From Amorphoplanes digitatis (lineage in GTDB: Bacteria; Actinomycetota; Actinomycetes; Mycobacteriales; Micromonosporaceae), in the NCBI RefSeq assembly GCF_014205335.1, contig NZ_JACHNH010000001.1:8826001-8890000 (forward strand): a DNA stretch of 64,000 nucleotides. The letters run 5' to 3'. The number at the start of each line of letters is the position of its first letter. Position 1 is the first letter of the stretch. Made by a program: the position numbers and the translations under genes. Below the pieces are notes generated by a model, which saw nothing but the letters and a program-made list of their open reading frames with translations, ran no database searches and had not been told where the DNA came from. This document shows, in pieces, positions 26,348 to 35,392 of this stretch.

Positions 26348-26356
26348 TGTGGATAA
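26348..26356 (-). promoter_or_regulatory. Perfect DnaA box between aminotransferase and GNAT genes
   Basis: TTATCCACA on the minus strand in a 199-bp divergent intergenic region. A single perfect box may regulate a flanking gene or be coincidental. Confidence 0.4.
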
Positions 26357-26477
26357 GCACCGATGCGCTCCCGTTAAGGCCCATTGCGGCGTAGTATCCC
26401 TCGGGGGGCGCGGACAAGCATGTGAACGGGACCGTGCTTCGAGTCCGGAAAGTCCGCCGATATTCAGGGGGTCCCGC

Positions 26478-27146
26478 ATGTCGCGACGCCTCGTCAACCT
26501 GACGCTCGACACGCTCGAGGACCTGCCCCGGCCCTGCCGCCAGTGCGTCTACTGGGAGCTCGATCCGGTGTCCGCCGAGCGCGCGTGCGCGTCGGGTGAT
26601 CCTGGTCTCGAGAAGGAGGCCTGGGTGTCGCAGACCCTCCTCGAATGGGGGTCTTGCGGAAAGCTGGCATACGTCGACGGCATGCCCGCCGGGTTCGTCA
26701 TGTACGCGCCTCCGGCCTACGTTCCGCGTTCGATGGCGTTTCCGACGTCTCCGGTCTCGGCCGACGCGGCGCTGCTGATGACCGCGCACGTGGTGGCGGC
26801 GTTCGCGGGCGGCGGTCTCGGGCGGATGCTGGTGCAGGGCGTTGCCCGCGATCTCACCAAGCGCGGCGTGAAGGCGATCGAGGCGTTCGGTGACGCGAAG
26901 TTCGGCGAGGCCGGCGAGGGCGAGGCGGAGGGCTGCGTCGCGCCGGTCGACTATTTCCTCTCGGTGGGCTTCAAGACGGTCCGCCCGCACCCGCGCTACC
27001 CGCGGCTGCGGCTGGAGTTGCGCACGGCGCTGTCGTGGAAGTCCGACGTCGAGTACGCGCTGGAGAAGCTCCTCGGCTCGATGAGCCCGGACACCCTGCT
27101 GCGCCCGGTCCGCCCGGCGGCGGCGACGACCTCGACACCGAGCTGA
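26478..27146 (+). CDS. GNAT family N-acetyltransferase
   Basis: A 222-residue acetyltransferase. The acetyl-CoA-binding motif A is recognisable at ADAALLMTAHVVAAFAGGGLGRMLVQGVARDL split over residues 95-126 (pattern Q/RxxGxG/A as GGGLGRML). YFLSVGFKTVRPHPRYPRLRLEL supplies the final strands. An N-terminal CRQCVYWELDP, with two nearby Cys residues, is seen in a group of actinobacterial GNAT proteins; its substrate is unknown. The ATG was chosen for AGGGGG seven bases upstream; the frame is open 70 codons further upstream without similarity. The gene converges on cwlM with a shared terminator. Confidence 0.88.
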   Translation: MSRRLVNLTLDTLEDLPRPCRQCVYWELDPVSAERACASGDPGLEKEAWVSQTLLEWGSCGKLAYVDGMPAGFVMYAPPAYVPRSMAFPTSPVSADAALLMTAHVVAAFAGGGLGRMLVQGVARDLTKRGVKAIEAFGDAKFGEAGEGEAEGCVAPVDYFLSVGFKTVRPHPRYPRLRLELRTALSWKSDVEYALEKLLGSMSPDTLLRPVRPAAATTSTPS

Positions 27147-27149
27147 CGA

Positions 27150-27177
27150 GAAACGGTGGCCCGGAGGCCACCGTTTC
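27150..27177. terminator. Bidirectional terminator between GNAT gene and cwlM
   Basis: Perfect 12-bp stem GAAACGGTGGCC with loop CGGA, between convergent genes, with short T/A runs on both sides. Confidence 0.85.
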
Positions 27178-27191
27178 CGTTTCGGGTCTGG

Positions 27192-28343
27192 TCAGGCGTT
27201 GCGCGAGGCGAGCGCCAGGCGTAGCTGCCGCACGTCGATCGAGCCGGTCGGCACGTCCGCCTCGACGGGGAAGTACATCCGCTGCACCGCCGCCAGGATC
27301 GCCTCGACGATCTGCTCGCGGAAGGACGGATCGATCAGCCGCTCCCGGTCGATGGGCGAGGTCAGATAACCCAGATCCACGCGTACGGCGGGCATGCGCG
27401 TCAGGCGCAGCAGCTCCCACGTCTTGGAGTGGATGCGGCAGTCCCGCATCCCGGTGCGCACCACGATCTCGCGCTGCACCAGATTGGCGAGCCGTTCGCC
27501 CACCGTCGACGTGACGCCGTTTCCGGTGCCGTAGTGGTAGCTGGCGACGCCGTCGGCCGTCGTCGTCTGCTGGCCGTCCAGGTGCAACGAGATGAGCAGG
27601 TCGGCGCCGAGGCTGTTGGCCAGCGCGGCCCGCTCCTGGCCGGTCATCGGCTGAACCGGCGACGGGCCGCGGGTCAGGTGCACGCGCATGCCGGCGGCGA
27701 GCAGCCGGCCCTCGAGCCGGGTGGCGATGTCGAACGCCAGGTCGGCCTCGGTCCAGCGCAGCTGACCGTCGGGCACGACGACACCGAGGTCCTCCGCGCC
27801 GCCGTGGCCCGGGTCGATCACGATCGTCTTGCCGACCAGGCTGGAACCGGACTGGCGGAACGCCTCGGCCTCGCGCAGCCACTGCGGGCGGCCGCCGACG
27901 ACCTTGCGGCCGAGCCGGCGCAGGCCCTTCATGGTCTGCGGGCCGCAGGAGCCGTCCGGGGTGAGCCCGACCTCGCGCTGGAACTGTGCCACCGCCCGTG
28001 CGGTGCGCGGGCCGTAGATGCCGTCGGCGCGCCCGCTGTCGAAGCCCATCTCCAGGAGCCGCTCCTGCAACGCCCGGACGTCCTCGCCGACCAGCGACGT
28101 CGGCACCGAGTGGTAGAGGGTGCGGGCGCCGAGCTTCCACCGCGCGCCGTCGAGCGCCTGCCACGTCTCCGAGCCGACCATGCCGTCGACACCGATGCCG
28201 CGGCTCTGCTGGAAGGCGCGGACGGCGTTCTCGGTGGCTTCGTCGAAGTCCTCGCCGATCGCCGGAAGCAGTTCCAGGCCCACCAGGATCGACTGAATCT
28301 CCTCCACGGCCGGTCCGGTGTCTCCACGTCGGATCGAACGCAC
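27192..28343 (-). CDS. cwlM: CwlM-like N-acetylmuramoyl-L-alanine amidase homologue
   Basis: A 383-residue protein with two N-terminal peptidoglycan-binding repeats (around GPAVEEIQSILVGLELLP and GEDVRALQERLLEMGF) and an amidase_3 domain. Zinc-ligand positions are kept (IDPGHGG, WTEADLAFDIA, ISLHLDG), but the catalytic Glu position reads Asp in VRVDLGYLTSP. In mycobacteria CwlM is a cytoplasmic regulator of MurA rather than a hydrolase; the absence of a signal peptide here agrees. The GTG start has TAGGGAG six bases upstream. It lies downstream of trxB-trxA, as in mycobacteria, separated by a terminator. Confidence 0.88.
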   Translation of the reverse strand: MRSIRRGDTGPAVEEIQSILVGLELLPAIGEDFDEATENAVRAFQQSRGIGVDGMVGSETWQALDGARWKLGARTLYHSVPTSLVGEDVRALQERLLEMGFDSGRADGIYGPRTARAVAQFQREVGLTPDGSCGPQTMKGLRRLGRKVVGGRPQWLREAEAFRQSGSSLVGKTIVIDPGHGGAEDLGVVVPDGQLRWTEADLAFDIATRLEGRLLAAGMRVHLTRGPSPVQPMTGQERAALANSLGADLLISLHLDGQQTTTADGVASYHYGTGNGVTSTVGERLANLVQREIVVRTGMRDCRIHSKTWELLRLTRMPAVRVDLGYLTSPIDRERLIDPSFREQIVEAILAAVQRMYFPVEADVPTGSIDVRQLRLALASRNA

Positions 28344-28485
28344 GGGCGGCTCCCTAACGACTGAGGGGAAGAGCAGACGGCAACCTCCGGAGCGTACTCC
28401 TCGGCGCCCGGATCGGCCGGGTGGCGAGGTACGCCCCGTACGTGGATTCACGGTCGTGTCGACCGGGCGTCACGCGGTTGAGCAA

Positions 28486-28515
28486 ATGCCCCGCATCCGG
28501 GCGGATGCGGGGCAT
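28486..28515 (-). terminator. Terminator of trxB-trxA
   Basis: Perfect 13-bp stem ATGCCCCGCATCC with loop GGGC, 9 bp beyond the trxA stop, followed on the minus strand by TTTGC. Confidence 0.85.
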
Positions 28516-28524
28516 AAGCGCAGG

Positions 28525-28848
28525 TCAGAGCGCCGATTCGATGAAGCTTACCAGGGCGCCCTTCGGCTTGGCGCCGGCGACGGAGTTGACCGCCTCGCCG
28601 CCCTTGAACATGGTCAGCGTCGGCACGGACATCACCCGGTAGGCGCGGGCGGTCTCCGGGTTCTCGTCGATGTTGACCTTGACGATCTGCACCTTGTCGC
28701 CCATCTCGTTGGCGATCTCGGCGAGCAGCGGGTCGACCTTCTTGCAAGGCGCGCACCACTCGGCCCAGAAGTCCACCAGCACCGGCTTGTCGGACTGAAG
28801 TACGTCTGTGACGAAGGTGGCGTCGGTGACCGCCTTGGTTGCTCCCAC
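28525..28848 (-). CDS. trxA: Thioredoxin
   Basis: A 107-residue cytoplasmic disulfide reductase. The active site WCAPC lies at residues 31-35 (Cys32, Cys35) and the cis-proline loop in SVPTLTMFKGG. Length is standard. The GTG start has GAGGAA seven bases upstream. It is 16 bp downstream of trxB, whose product reduces it with NADPH; the two form one transcription unit ending in a strong hairpin. Confidence 0.97.
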   Translation of the reverse strand: MGATKAVTDATFVTDVLQSDKPVLVDFWAEWCAPCKKVDPLLAEIANEMGDKVQIVKVNIDENPETARAYRVMSVPTLTMFKGGEAVNSVAGAKPKGALVSFIESAL

Positions 28849-28864
28849 GGGAAATTCCTCCTGA

Positions 28865-29824
28865 TTACAGCTCTACGAACGAGGCGATGAAGCGTTCCGC
28901 GTCGAGCGCGGCGGCACAACCCGTGCCGGAGGCGGTGATGGCCTGGCGGTAGGTGTGGTCGACGAGGTCACCGGCGGCGAAGACGCCGGCGACGTTGGTG
29001 CGGGTGCCCGGGTGCTCGACCTTCACGTAGCCCTCGTCGTCGAGCGCGATCTGGCCCTTGAACAGCTCGCTGCGCGGGTCGTGTCCGATGGCGACGAAGA
29101 CGCCGGTGATGTCGAGCACCTTGGTCTCGCCGGTCTGCACGTTGCGGATCCGGGCGCCGGAGACCTTGCCGTCGGCGCCGAGGATCTCCTCGACCGTGCT
29201 GTTCCACTCGACATTGATCTTCGGGTTGTGCAGCGCGCGCTGCGCCATCACCTTGCTTGCCCGGAACGAGTCGCGGCGGTGCACGATCGTCACGGTCTCG
29301 GCGAAGCGGGTGAGGAAGGTCGCCTCCTCCATCGCGGAGTCGCCGCCGCCCACCACGATGATGTGCTGGTTGCGGAAGAAGAAGCCGTCACAGGTGGCAC
29401 AGGACGAGACGCCGTGGCCGAGCAGCTCCTGCTCGCCGGGCACGCCGAGCGGGCGCCAGGCGGAGCCGGTGGCGAGGATGACCGCGCGGGCGAAGTATTC
29501 GGTCTCGCCGACCCAGACCGTCTTGAGTGCCTCGGTGCCGGCCTCGGTCTGCTTACCGGCCAGCTCGACGCGGGTCACGTCGTCGGTGATGAACTCGGCG
29601 CCGAAACGCTCGGCCTGCTTGCGCATGTTGTCCATGAGCTCAGGGCCCATGATGCCGTCCGGGTGGCCCGGGAAGTTCTCGACCTCGGTGGTGGTCATCA
29701 GGGCACCGCCGGACTGCACACCCTCGATGACCAGCGGATTGAGGTTCGCCCGGGCCGCGTAGAGCGCCGCGGTGTAACCGGACGGACCCGAGCCGATGAT
29801 GATCAGGTTTCGGACCTCGTCCAC
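28865..29824 (-). CDS. trxB: Thioredoxin-disulfide reductase
   Basis: A 319-residue FAD/NADPH enzyme that reduces thioredoxin. It begins with the FAD-binding loop IIGSGPSGYTAALYAARA. The redox-active pair CATC is near residue 138, followed by DGFFF. The NADPH-binding loop is VVGGGDSAMEEATFL. The C-terminal FAD motif is GVFAAGDLVDHTYRQA. The GTG was chosen for GAGGAG seven bases upstream and for the family start; the frame is open 27 codons upstream. Operon trxB-trxA. Confidence 0.97.
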   Translation of the reverse strand: MDEVRNLIIIGSGPSGYTAALYAARANLNPLVIEGVQSGGALMTTTEVENFPGHPDGIMGPELMDNMRKQAERFGAEFITDDVTRVELAGKQTEAGTEALKTVWVGETEYFARAVILATGSAWRPLGVPGEQELLGHGVSSCATCDGFFFRNQHIIVVGGGDSAMEEATFLTRFAETVTIVHRRDSFRASKVMAQRALHNPKINVEWNSTVEEILGADGKVSGARIRNVQTGETKVLDITGVFVAIGHDPRSELFKGQIALDDEGYVKVEHPGTRTNVAGVFAAGDLVDHTYRQAITASGTGCAAALDAERFIASFVEL

Positions 29825-29968
29825 TGCCGACTCCTCAGTCTGGTTTCGCCGATCCACCGGCGCCATCGGGTGCTGGAACGTCATCGTATGAGGGCGCATT
29901 CCCACGCGTCACGGCATGTGTGGGAGGGCATACGTGGCCGACCTCACGGAGGACGGGACGGCGTCTGT

Positions 29969-31042
29969 TCAGCCTACCTGCACCGAACCGAGCTTGTCGG
30001 CGCCGACTCCGGACGCGCCGCAGCCGGGACCCACCGCCCACACCCAGCTGCCGCCGGGGGCGGCGAACTGGATGATCACGGCCGGCGCGCCGTCGTAGCG
30101 CGCGAAGTCGACGGACTGGGCGGTGATCGGTGCGAGGCCGCTCTTGTCGGCTATGGCGTCGATGCAGGCGATCAGCGCCGCCTGGACCCGCAGCCGGCTC
30201 AGCGCGTCGGTCGTCTCGGATTTCGCGGTGGGTGCCGACGCGCTGCTGCGCGAACCGTCGAGCTTGTCGGCGTCCGACGCGTTCGGCGCGGCAAGCGTGT
30301 GCGCGCCAGCCTGGCCGAGCGTTGCCTGGCGGTAGTCGAGGCCGGACTCGGTGATCTGCATCGGCGGCACTCCGGGCACGGCCAGCTCCGCGGACTGCGG
30401 CGCCCCCTGGTCCGCCGCCCGGTCCGCCGCCGATCCGGCGGACGAGGCGGTCTGCGAGTCCGTCGAAACGGCAAGCTGCTGAGCGCCGAAACCGGCGAAC
30501 GCGAGCACCCCGGCGGCGATTCCGACACCGGCGGCCCCCCGCAGGCGGCGCGTCCGCCTCCGGCGGGCATCGAACGGTACGGCGACCGGACGCTGATCGG
30601 GTGTGGCACCGTCGCTCGCCGGCGCACCGGGCGCGGCCGTGCCACGACCGGAGGCGCGCTCGCGGGCCGTGCCGATCGCGATGACCCTCGCGCCGCCAGG
30701 GTCGTCGGCATCGACCGGGTCGTGCCGGGCGCCCTGCGTGCTGTCGGCGGAGCCCGTGCCGGCGTCCGGCGAGGAGCCCCGCGTCGCCGAGGCCTCGAGA
30801 AGGGCGGCGTCGAGCCGGGCGAAGATGTCGGCGGGCATCGGCTCGGGCGTCGAGCCGAGCGTCCGAAGCTCGGTGCTGACGGCCTCGACGCCGCCGCAGA
30901 GCAGGGCGTAAGCGTCGTGCCAGGCGGGGTCCTCCGCGATCAGCGCGGTGACGACGGCCTCGTCGGGGGTGCCGTCCAGGGCGCCGCCGACATAGTCGGC
31001 CAGCAGGTCGACATCGACCCCGCTGAACTCTGCCCCGGTCAC
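29969..31042 (-). CDS. Anti-sigma factor (SigM partner), single-pass membrane protein
   Basis: A 357-residue protein translated through a GTGA overlap with sigM, which is the classic arrangement of sigma and anti-sigma genes. Residues 1-80 form a helical cytoplasmic domain (VDLLADYVGGALDGTPDEA). A disordered linker follows, then one membrane helix (GVGIAAGVLAFAGFGAQQL, about 170-190) and an extracellular domain ending in GSWVWAVGPGC. A canonical HxxxCxxC zinc motif is not evident; only His and Cys in WHDAYALLC are seen. It likely holds SigM inactive at the membrane, like mycobacterial RsmM. Function is inferred from position and topology. Confidence 0.75.
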   Translation of the reverse strand: MTGAEFSGVDVDLLADYVGGALDGTPDEAVVTALIAEDPAWHDAYALLCGGVEAVSTELRTLGSTPEPMPADIFARLDAALLEASATRGSSPDAGTGSADSTQGARHDPVDADDPGGARVIAIGTARERASGRGTAAPGAPASDGATPDQRPVAVPFDARRRRTRRLRGAAGVGIAAGVLAFAGFGAQQLAVSTDSQTASSAGSAADRAADQGAPQSAELAVPGVPPMQITESGLDYRQATLGQAGAHTLAAPNASDADKLDGSRSSASAPTAKSETTDALSRLRVQAALIACIDAIADKSGLAPITAQSVDFARYDGAPAVIIQFAAPGGSWVWAVGPGCGASGVGADKLGSVQVG

Positions 31043-31770
31043 TGCTTGTCCCCTCTGTCAGGCGCGGACGGGTGCTGCGCTGCCGCTCCCGACCCGGATG
31101 GGACGCGTCCGGTGGCCGTCCGGTTCCCCGCGTGACCGCCGTCTCCCCGGCCCGGCGGTTCGTCGGAGCCGGTGCGCAGGTGGCCGAGGGACAGGGCCAT
31201 CCGGGCGCGGCCGCGGGCGCAGCGACTCTTGATCGTGCCCTCGGCCACCCCGAGAATCTCGGCCGCCTCGATCACCGGGTAGCCCTGAACGTCCACCAGC
31301 ACCAGCGCCGCGCGCTGCTCCACCGGCAGCGCCGCAAGGGCCGCGCGCACGACTAGGGCTGTGTCGTGGTCCTGCGCCGGCGCGGCCGGCTCGGGTCCGC
31401 CCGCGCCGCCGTCGTCGGTGTGCCGGCCGTCCGGCAGCGGGACGGTGGGGTGGGATTGGCGGCGGCGGATGCGGTCGAGGCACGCGTTCACCACGATGCG
31501 GTGCAGCCACGTCGTGACCGCCGAGTCGCCGCGGAACCGGGCCGCGCCGCGGTGCGCCGACAGCAGCGCGTCCTGCACCGCGTCGGCGGCCTCCTCGCGG
31601 TCGCCGATGGTCCGCAGCGCCACCGCCCAGAGGCGGTCGCGGTGCCGGCGGACCAGCTCGTTGAACGCCTGCGGGTCACCGTCGACGTGGGCGCGCAGCA
31701 GCTCCGCGTCGGTCCGATCGGGCCTGTCGGCCGGAGCGGTCGCGTCGGGCTGCGCGTCGCCGGGGGTCAC
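31039..31770 (-). CDS. sigM: ECF RNA polymerase sigma factor SigM
   Basis: A 243-residue extracytoplasmic-function sigma factor. Region 2 shows FNELVRRHRDRLWAVALRTI and EEAADAVQDALLSAHRGAARF, with the promoter-melting TWLHRIVVNACLDRIRRR. Region 4 shows LPVEQRAALVLVDVQGYPVIEAAEILGV split at the helix-turn-helix and EGTIKSRCARGRARM. The C-terminal 40 residues are a disordered tail. The GTG start is preceded by TAGATT at 31777-31782 (minus strand), suggesting a leaderless internal promoter. It lies in the order murJ, pseudokinase, sigM, anti-sigma, matching mycobacterial sigM. Confidence 0.93.
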   Translation of the reverse strand: MTPGDAQPDATAPADRPDRTDAELLRAHVDGDPQAFNELVRRHRDRLWAVALRTIGDREEAADAVQDALLSAHRGAARFRGDSAVTTWLHRIVVNACLDRIRRRQSHPTVPLPDGRHTDDGGAGGPEPAAPAQDHDTALVVRAALAALPVEQRAALVLVDVQGYPVIEAAEILGVAEGTIKSRCARGRARMALSLGHLRTGSDEPPGRGDGGHAGNRTATGRVPSGSGAAAQHPSAPDRGDKQ

Positions 31771-31815
31771 GCCAGCAATCTAGCCGAGAGGGGCGACAGG
31801 CGGTTGACCGCGCTG

Positions 31816-33360
31816 TCAGTTGCCGTAGACCTCGACCTTGCTGATCTCGGCGCGGTACTTGCCGTCGGTGTCGCGCGGCAGATCGGTGATGAAGACCATG
31901 ATGTACTGGTATTTCTGGGTCTCATCGAAGACCGGGAACACCACGTTGGTGCCCTTGGTCTTCTCCGTGTCGCCGTCGCCCAGCTTCTTGTAGGTCTTCA
32001 CGATCTGGTCGTCGCCGTTGGAGTTGTTGCCCGGATCGCTGGGGCCGGTCCGGATGTCCATCGCGATGCCGGGCTGTGAGGTCTCGACCCGCACATCGCT
32101 CACCGTGCGCGGGGTGCCGAGGTTGATCAGCAGACCCATGCCGGGCTTGTTGTAGATCTTCGACTGGTTGAAGCCCGAGGTCCGCCAGACGGTGTCCTCG
32201 TCGTTGTCGACGGTGAAGGCGGCCTCGCCCTCGTCGGTGCGGTCGCCGTTCGGCGGGTCGACGATGCGGACCATGTCGGCGGTCAGCGGGATCTTCGTCG
32301 GCGCCGCGGCCGGAGCCTCGTTCTCGGTGCCGCCGTCGCCGGTGTCGTCGCCCGTGTCGTCCTGGGGCGTGTTGCCGGCCTGGGTGGTCGCCGGCGGCTT
32401 CTCGGAGCCCGAGTCGCTGATCGCCTTGATGCCGAAGATGAGGCCGATCACCGCGATGATGGCGAGCGCGCCGACACCGATCATGATCTTGCGGGTGCTG
32501 CGCACCGGCTCGGCCGCGCTGCCCTGCGCGAACCGCAGCGGCCCGACATCCTCGTAGTCGTCGTCGGCGGAGTCCAGGCGGGCCAGCTCGGCGGCGAGCG
32601 CGTCGGCCTCGGGGGCCACCACCCGCTTGTCGAGCAGGTCCATCGTCAGGTCGTCGAGGTACGCCGGGACGCCGGCACGGATCTGCCGGGGCGCGGCGAT
32701 CACGCCGTTGGCGTCGCGCATGGCGTCGGGCAGCCGGGAGCGGCCGATCTCGGCGTGCGGCCAGCGGCCGGTCAGCGCGTAGTAGAGGATGCCGCCGACG
32801 GAGCGGACGTCGCGCTCGGTGCTGTCGGCGGAGTCGGCCCGCGCGTCGGCGAGTACGACGCGGCCGTCGTCGCCGATCAGCGTGGTGCCGGGGTGCACGT
32901 TTCCGTGGACCATGCCGGTGGCGTGGACCGCCGCCAGCGCGTCGGCAATGGAGTGCGCGATGGACGTGGCGCGGGCCGGGTCCATCGGACCGTCCTGCCC
33001 GACGAGCTCGCGCAGCGCCTCGCCGTCGACCCACTCCCGGACGACATAGGCCCGGGTGCCCTCGTCGATCGCGTCGTAGACGCCGACCAGGTTGGGGTGG
33101 ATGACGCGGCTGGCGTCGACCGCCGCCTGCAGCATCTCGGCAGCGGAGTCGCCGCCGGGGTATCGGAGCACGACGGCGACGGGGCGCCGCAGGATCACGT
33201 CGATGCCGCGCCAGACCTGCCGGCCCGCGCTGTCGTTGTTGACGTGTTCCTCGAGCTGGTACCGCTCGGCCAGGATCTCACCGACGGTGGGGGCACCGAA
33301 GGTCATGACCGGTCCGGCCTCATCGGCCGCGGTCTCGTGGCCTTCGCCGACCTGGGTCAC
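31816..33360 (-). CDS. Membrane-anchored pseudokinase with extracellular discoidin-like domain
   Basis: A 514-residue protein. The N-terminal half is a protein-kinase fold (ILAERYQLEEHV, VAVVLRYPGG). However, the catalytic loop reads HGNVHPGTTLI instead of HRDLKPxN, and DFG is replaced by ADA, so it should not phosphorylate. One membrane helix follows (GVGALAIIAVIGLIFGIKAI, about residue 300), then an Asp/Gly-rich linker and an extracellular beta-rich domain (VWRTSGFNQ, GLLINLGTPRTVSDVRVETS). In mycobacteria the equivalent pseudokinase is fused to MviN/MurJ and recruits FhaA; here it is a separate gene directly after murJ. The GTG start has a GGGAGG site. A DnaA box lies upstream. Confidence 0.85.
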   Translation of the reverse strand: MTQVGEGHETAADEAGPVMTFGAPTVGEILAERYQLEEHVNNDSAGRQVWRGIDVILRRPVAVVLRYPGGDSAAEMLQAAVDASRVIHPNLVGVYDAIDEGTRAYVVREWVDGEALRELVGQDGPMDPARATSIAHSIADALAAVHATGMVHGNVHPGTTLIGDDGRVVLADARADSADSTERDVRSVGGILYYALTGRWPHAEIGRSRLPDAMRDANGVIAAPRQIRAGVPAYLDDLTMDLLDKRVVAPEADALAAELARLDSADDDYEDVGPLRFAQGSAAEPVRSTRKIMIGVGALAIIAVIGLIFGIKAISDSGSEKPPATTQAGNTPQDDTGDDTGDGGTENEAPAAAPTKIPLTADMVRIVDPPNGDRTDEGEAAFTVDNDEDTVWRTSGFNQSKIYNKPGMGLLINLGTPRTVSDVRVETSQPGIAMDIRTGPSDPGNNSNGDDQIVKTYKKLGDGDTEKTKGTNVVFPVFDETQKYQYIMVFITDLPRDTDGKYRAEISKVEVYGN

Positions 33361-33514
33361 CCGTCCTCCCTCGGTGAGTCCGCACGTGTCGCACACGACC
33401 TTACCCGCACCGGACCAGCGGCCCACAGGTCAACCCCTGGTGCCGTACCCGTCCGAGGCCGCTCGCCAGGAACGTTTCCGCCGCTCGGTGGCCGAAAAGT
33501 ACCTGATCAGAGAA

Positions 33515-33534
33515 TTATCCACAGGTTTTCCACA
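33515..33534 (+). promoter_or_regulatory. DnaA boxes upstream of the pseudokinase gene
   Basis: Perfect TTATCCACA (33515-33523) followed by TTTTCCACA (33526-33534) in the short gap between murJ and the pseudokinase gene. Confidence 0.45.
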
Positions 33535-33537
33535 ACG

Positions 33538-35304
33538 TCAGCGGCCGAGTTTGCGCCGCACCATCCCGACCACCTGACTGACCTCGTGAACCCGCAGCAG
33601 CGCCGCCGTCCCGAGGTATACCAGCACGATCACGCCGCCGCCGACGACAACCTGAAGCGCCGCTGTCAATCGCCCGGGAGTGTCACCGCCGGGCAGCAGG
33701 AACACGACGAGCAGGCCGGCCCCGGTCGCGACCAGGGCGGCCACCAGCACCTTCAGCAGCGCCTTGGCGACGGAGCCGAGGTTCAGCCGGCCGATCCGGC
33801 GGCGCAGTACGACGAGCGAGATCAGCGCCGAGAGCAGGTACGAGATCGCGTTGGCGGCGGTCATGCCGGCCGCGGCGAAGGACTCGGAGAGCAGTTCGGC
33901 GAGGACGACGTAGCCGGCGATGCGTACGAGCACGACCGGGACATTGATCAGCGCGACCGTCTTGTTGCCCTGGAGCGCATAGAAGGCATAGGTGCACAGG
34001 TAGCTGATCGAGAGCGGGATCACCGCGAAGGCGGCAACGGTCAGCACGGTGCCGGTGGCGAACGCGTCCTTGTCGGTGAAGGCGCCGCCCTGGAAGAGCG
34101 AGACCGCGATGGGCACGCCGAGCACGCCGTACGCGACGGCGATCGGGGCGAGTGCCGTCGTGGTGAGCCGGATGCCGCGGCTCAGGTCGGCGCTGACATC
34201 GGCGTAGCGGCCGTCGGCGGCGGCGGAGCTCATCTTGGGCAGCAGCGCGGTCATCACCGAGACGCCGATGATGCCGTGGGCCATCATCGTCAGCAGGTAG
34301 ACGTTGTTGAATGCCAGCACGCTGGCGTTGTTGCCGCCCGAGACGGCGTTGAGCTTGCGGACCACGACGAAGACGGCGAGCTGGTTGGCGCCGACATAGC
34401 AGAGCATCCAGCCGGCGAGCCGGCCGATCTCGCCGAGACCGAGCGAACGCGGCGCCCACTTCCAGCGCCAGGCGAAGCCGACCCTGCGCAGCGCCGGGAG
34501 CAGGCCGACGGCCTGCGCGACCATGCCGAGCAGCGTGCCGCCGGCGATCAGGATGATCCGGCCGGGCGTCATGTCCTCCGGCTGGAAGCCCTTCGTGGTG
34601 CCGAAGACCACGATGAAGACGCCGCAGGTCGCGATCACCACGAGGTTGTTCAGGATCGGTGCCCACATCGGCGCGGCGAAGTGCCCGCGCACGTTGAGCA
34701 CCGCACCGATCATCGCGGACAGGCCGGTGAAGAAGATGATCGGCAGGATCAGGTAGGCGAACGCGGTGACCAGGTCCTGGTACGCCTCGGTGCTCTTGTT
34801 GCTCGCCTGGATCGCCGTTATCCACGGCGCCGCGGCCACGACGAGCGCCGTCGCGATGCCGAGCGCGACGATGGCGAAGGTCAGCAGCCGCTGGGTGAAG
34901 AGCTGGCCGCCGTCGGGGTCGTCCTTGCGCCGCCGCACCAGCAGCGGGATCAGCACGCTGGAGAGGATCCCGCCGAGCAGCAGCTCGTAGATCTGACCCG
35001 GGAGGAACTGGGCGCTGGTGTAGGCGTCGCCGATGCCGGCGCCCAGCGTCATGCCGATCAGCATGTTCCGGACGAAGCCGATCAATCGGCTGACCATGCT
35101 GCCGGCCGCCATGATCGCGCTGTTGCCCGCGGTGCTGCCGCCCTCGGTGCCGCCGCCGGTCGGCGGGACGTCCTCCGGCGGCAACGCCTGGTCGCCGGCG
35201 GCGGTCGTGCCGGGGGAGCCGTCGACCGAGATCAGGATCGCGCCGTCGGACCGCTCGGGGTCTCCGTCGCTCGCGGAGTGCGCGCTGCGGTACAGGCCGC
35301 CGTT
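33538..35304 (-). CDS. murJ: Lipid II flippase MurJ
   Basis: A 588-residue polytopic membrane protein of the MviN/MurJ family that flips lipid II across the membrane for peptidoglycan synthesis. After a 65-residue disordered cytoplasmic tail come about 14 hydrophobic helices, beginning IMAAGSMVSRLIGFVRNMLI (the first-helix Arg motif). Further conserved segments are LPGQIYELLLGGILSSVLIP and FAYLILPIIFFTGLSAMIGAVLN split in the middle. The kinase domain fused in mycobacteria is absent. GTG 35304 was preferred because it has GGAGGT four bases upstream; a GTG five codons further upstream lacks a site. It is upstream of the pseudokinase and sigM genes. Confidence 0.93.
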   Translation of the reverse strand, partial: NGGLYRSAHSASDGDPERSDGAILISVDGSPGTTAAGDQALPPEDVPPTGGGTEGGSTAGNSAIMAAGSMVSRLIGFVRNMLIGMTLGAGIGDAYTSAQFLPGQIYELLLGGILSSVLIPLLVRRRKDDPDGGQLFTQRLLTFAIVALGIATALVVAAAPWITAIQASNKSTEAYQDLVTAFAYLILPIIFFTGLSAMIGAVLNVRGHFAAPMWAPILNNLVVIATCGVFIVVFGTTKGFQPEDMTPGRIILIAGGTLLGMVAQAVGLLPALRRVGFAWRWKWAPRSLGLGEIGRLAGWMLCYVGANQLAVFVVVRKLNAVSGGNNASVLAFNNVYLLTMMAHGIIGVSVMTALLPKMSSAAADGRYADVSADLSRGIRLTTTALAPIAVAYGVLGVPIAVSLFQGGAFTDKDAFATGTVLTVAAFAVIPLSISYLCTYAFYALQGNKTVALINVPVVLVRIAGYVVLAELLSESFAAAGMTAANAISYLLSALISLVVLRRRIGRLNLGSVAKALLKVLVAALVATGAGLLVVFLLPGGDTPGRLTAALQVVVGGGVIVLVYLGTAALLRVHEVSQVVGMVRRKLGR

Positions 35305-35392
35305 CACCAAGACCTCCACGGGGGTGCGGATACAGACGCCACCCTAGCCAGGACGTGCCCGGGGTGCCGTCCGACCATGATCCACCTCGCGT

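Noticed and set aside
28955..31135. Very long open frames opposite trxB, sigM and other genes
   Set aside because: They are antisense shadows of clear genes in GC-rich DNA.
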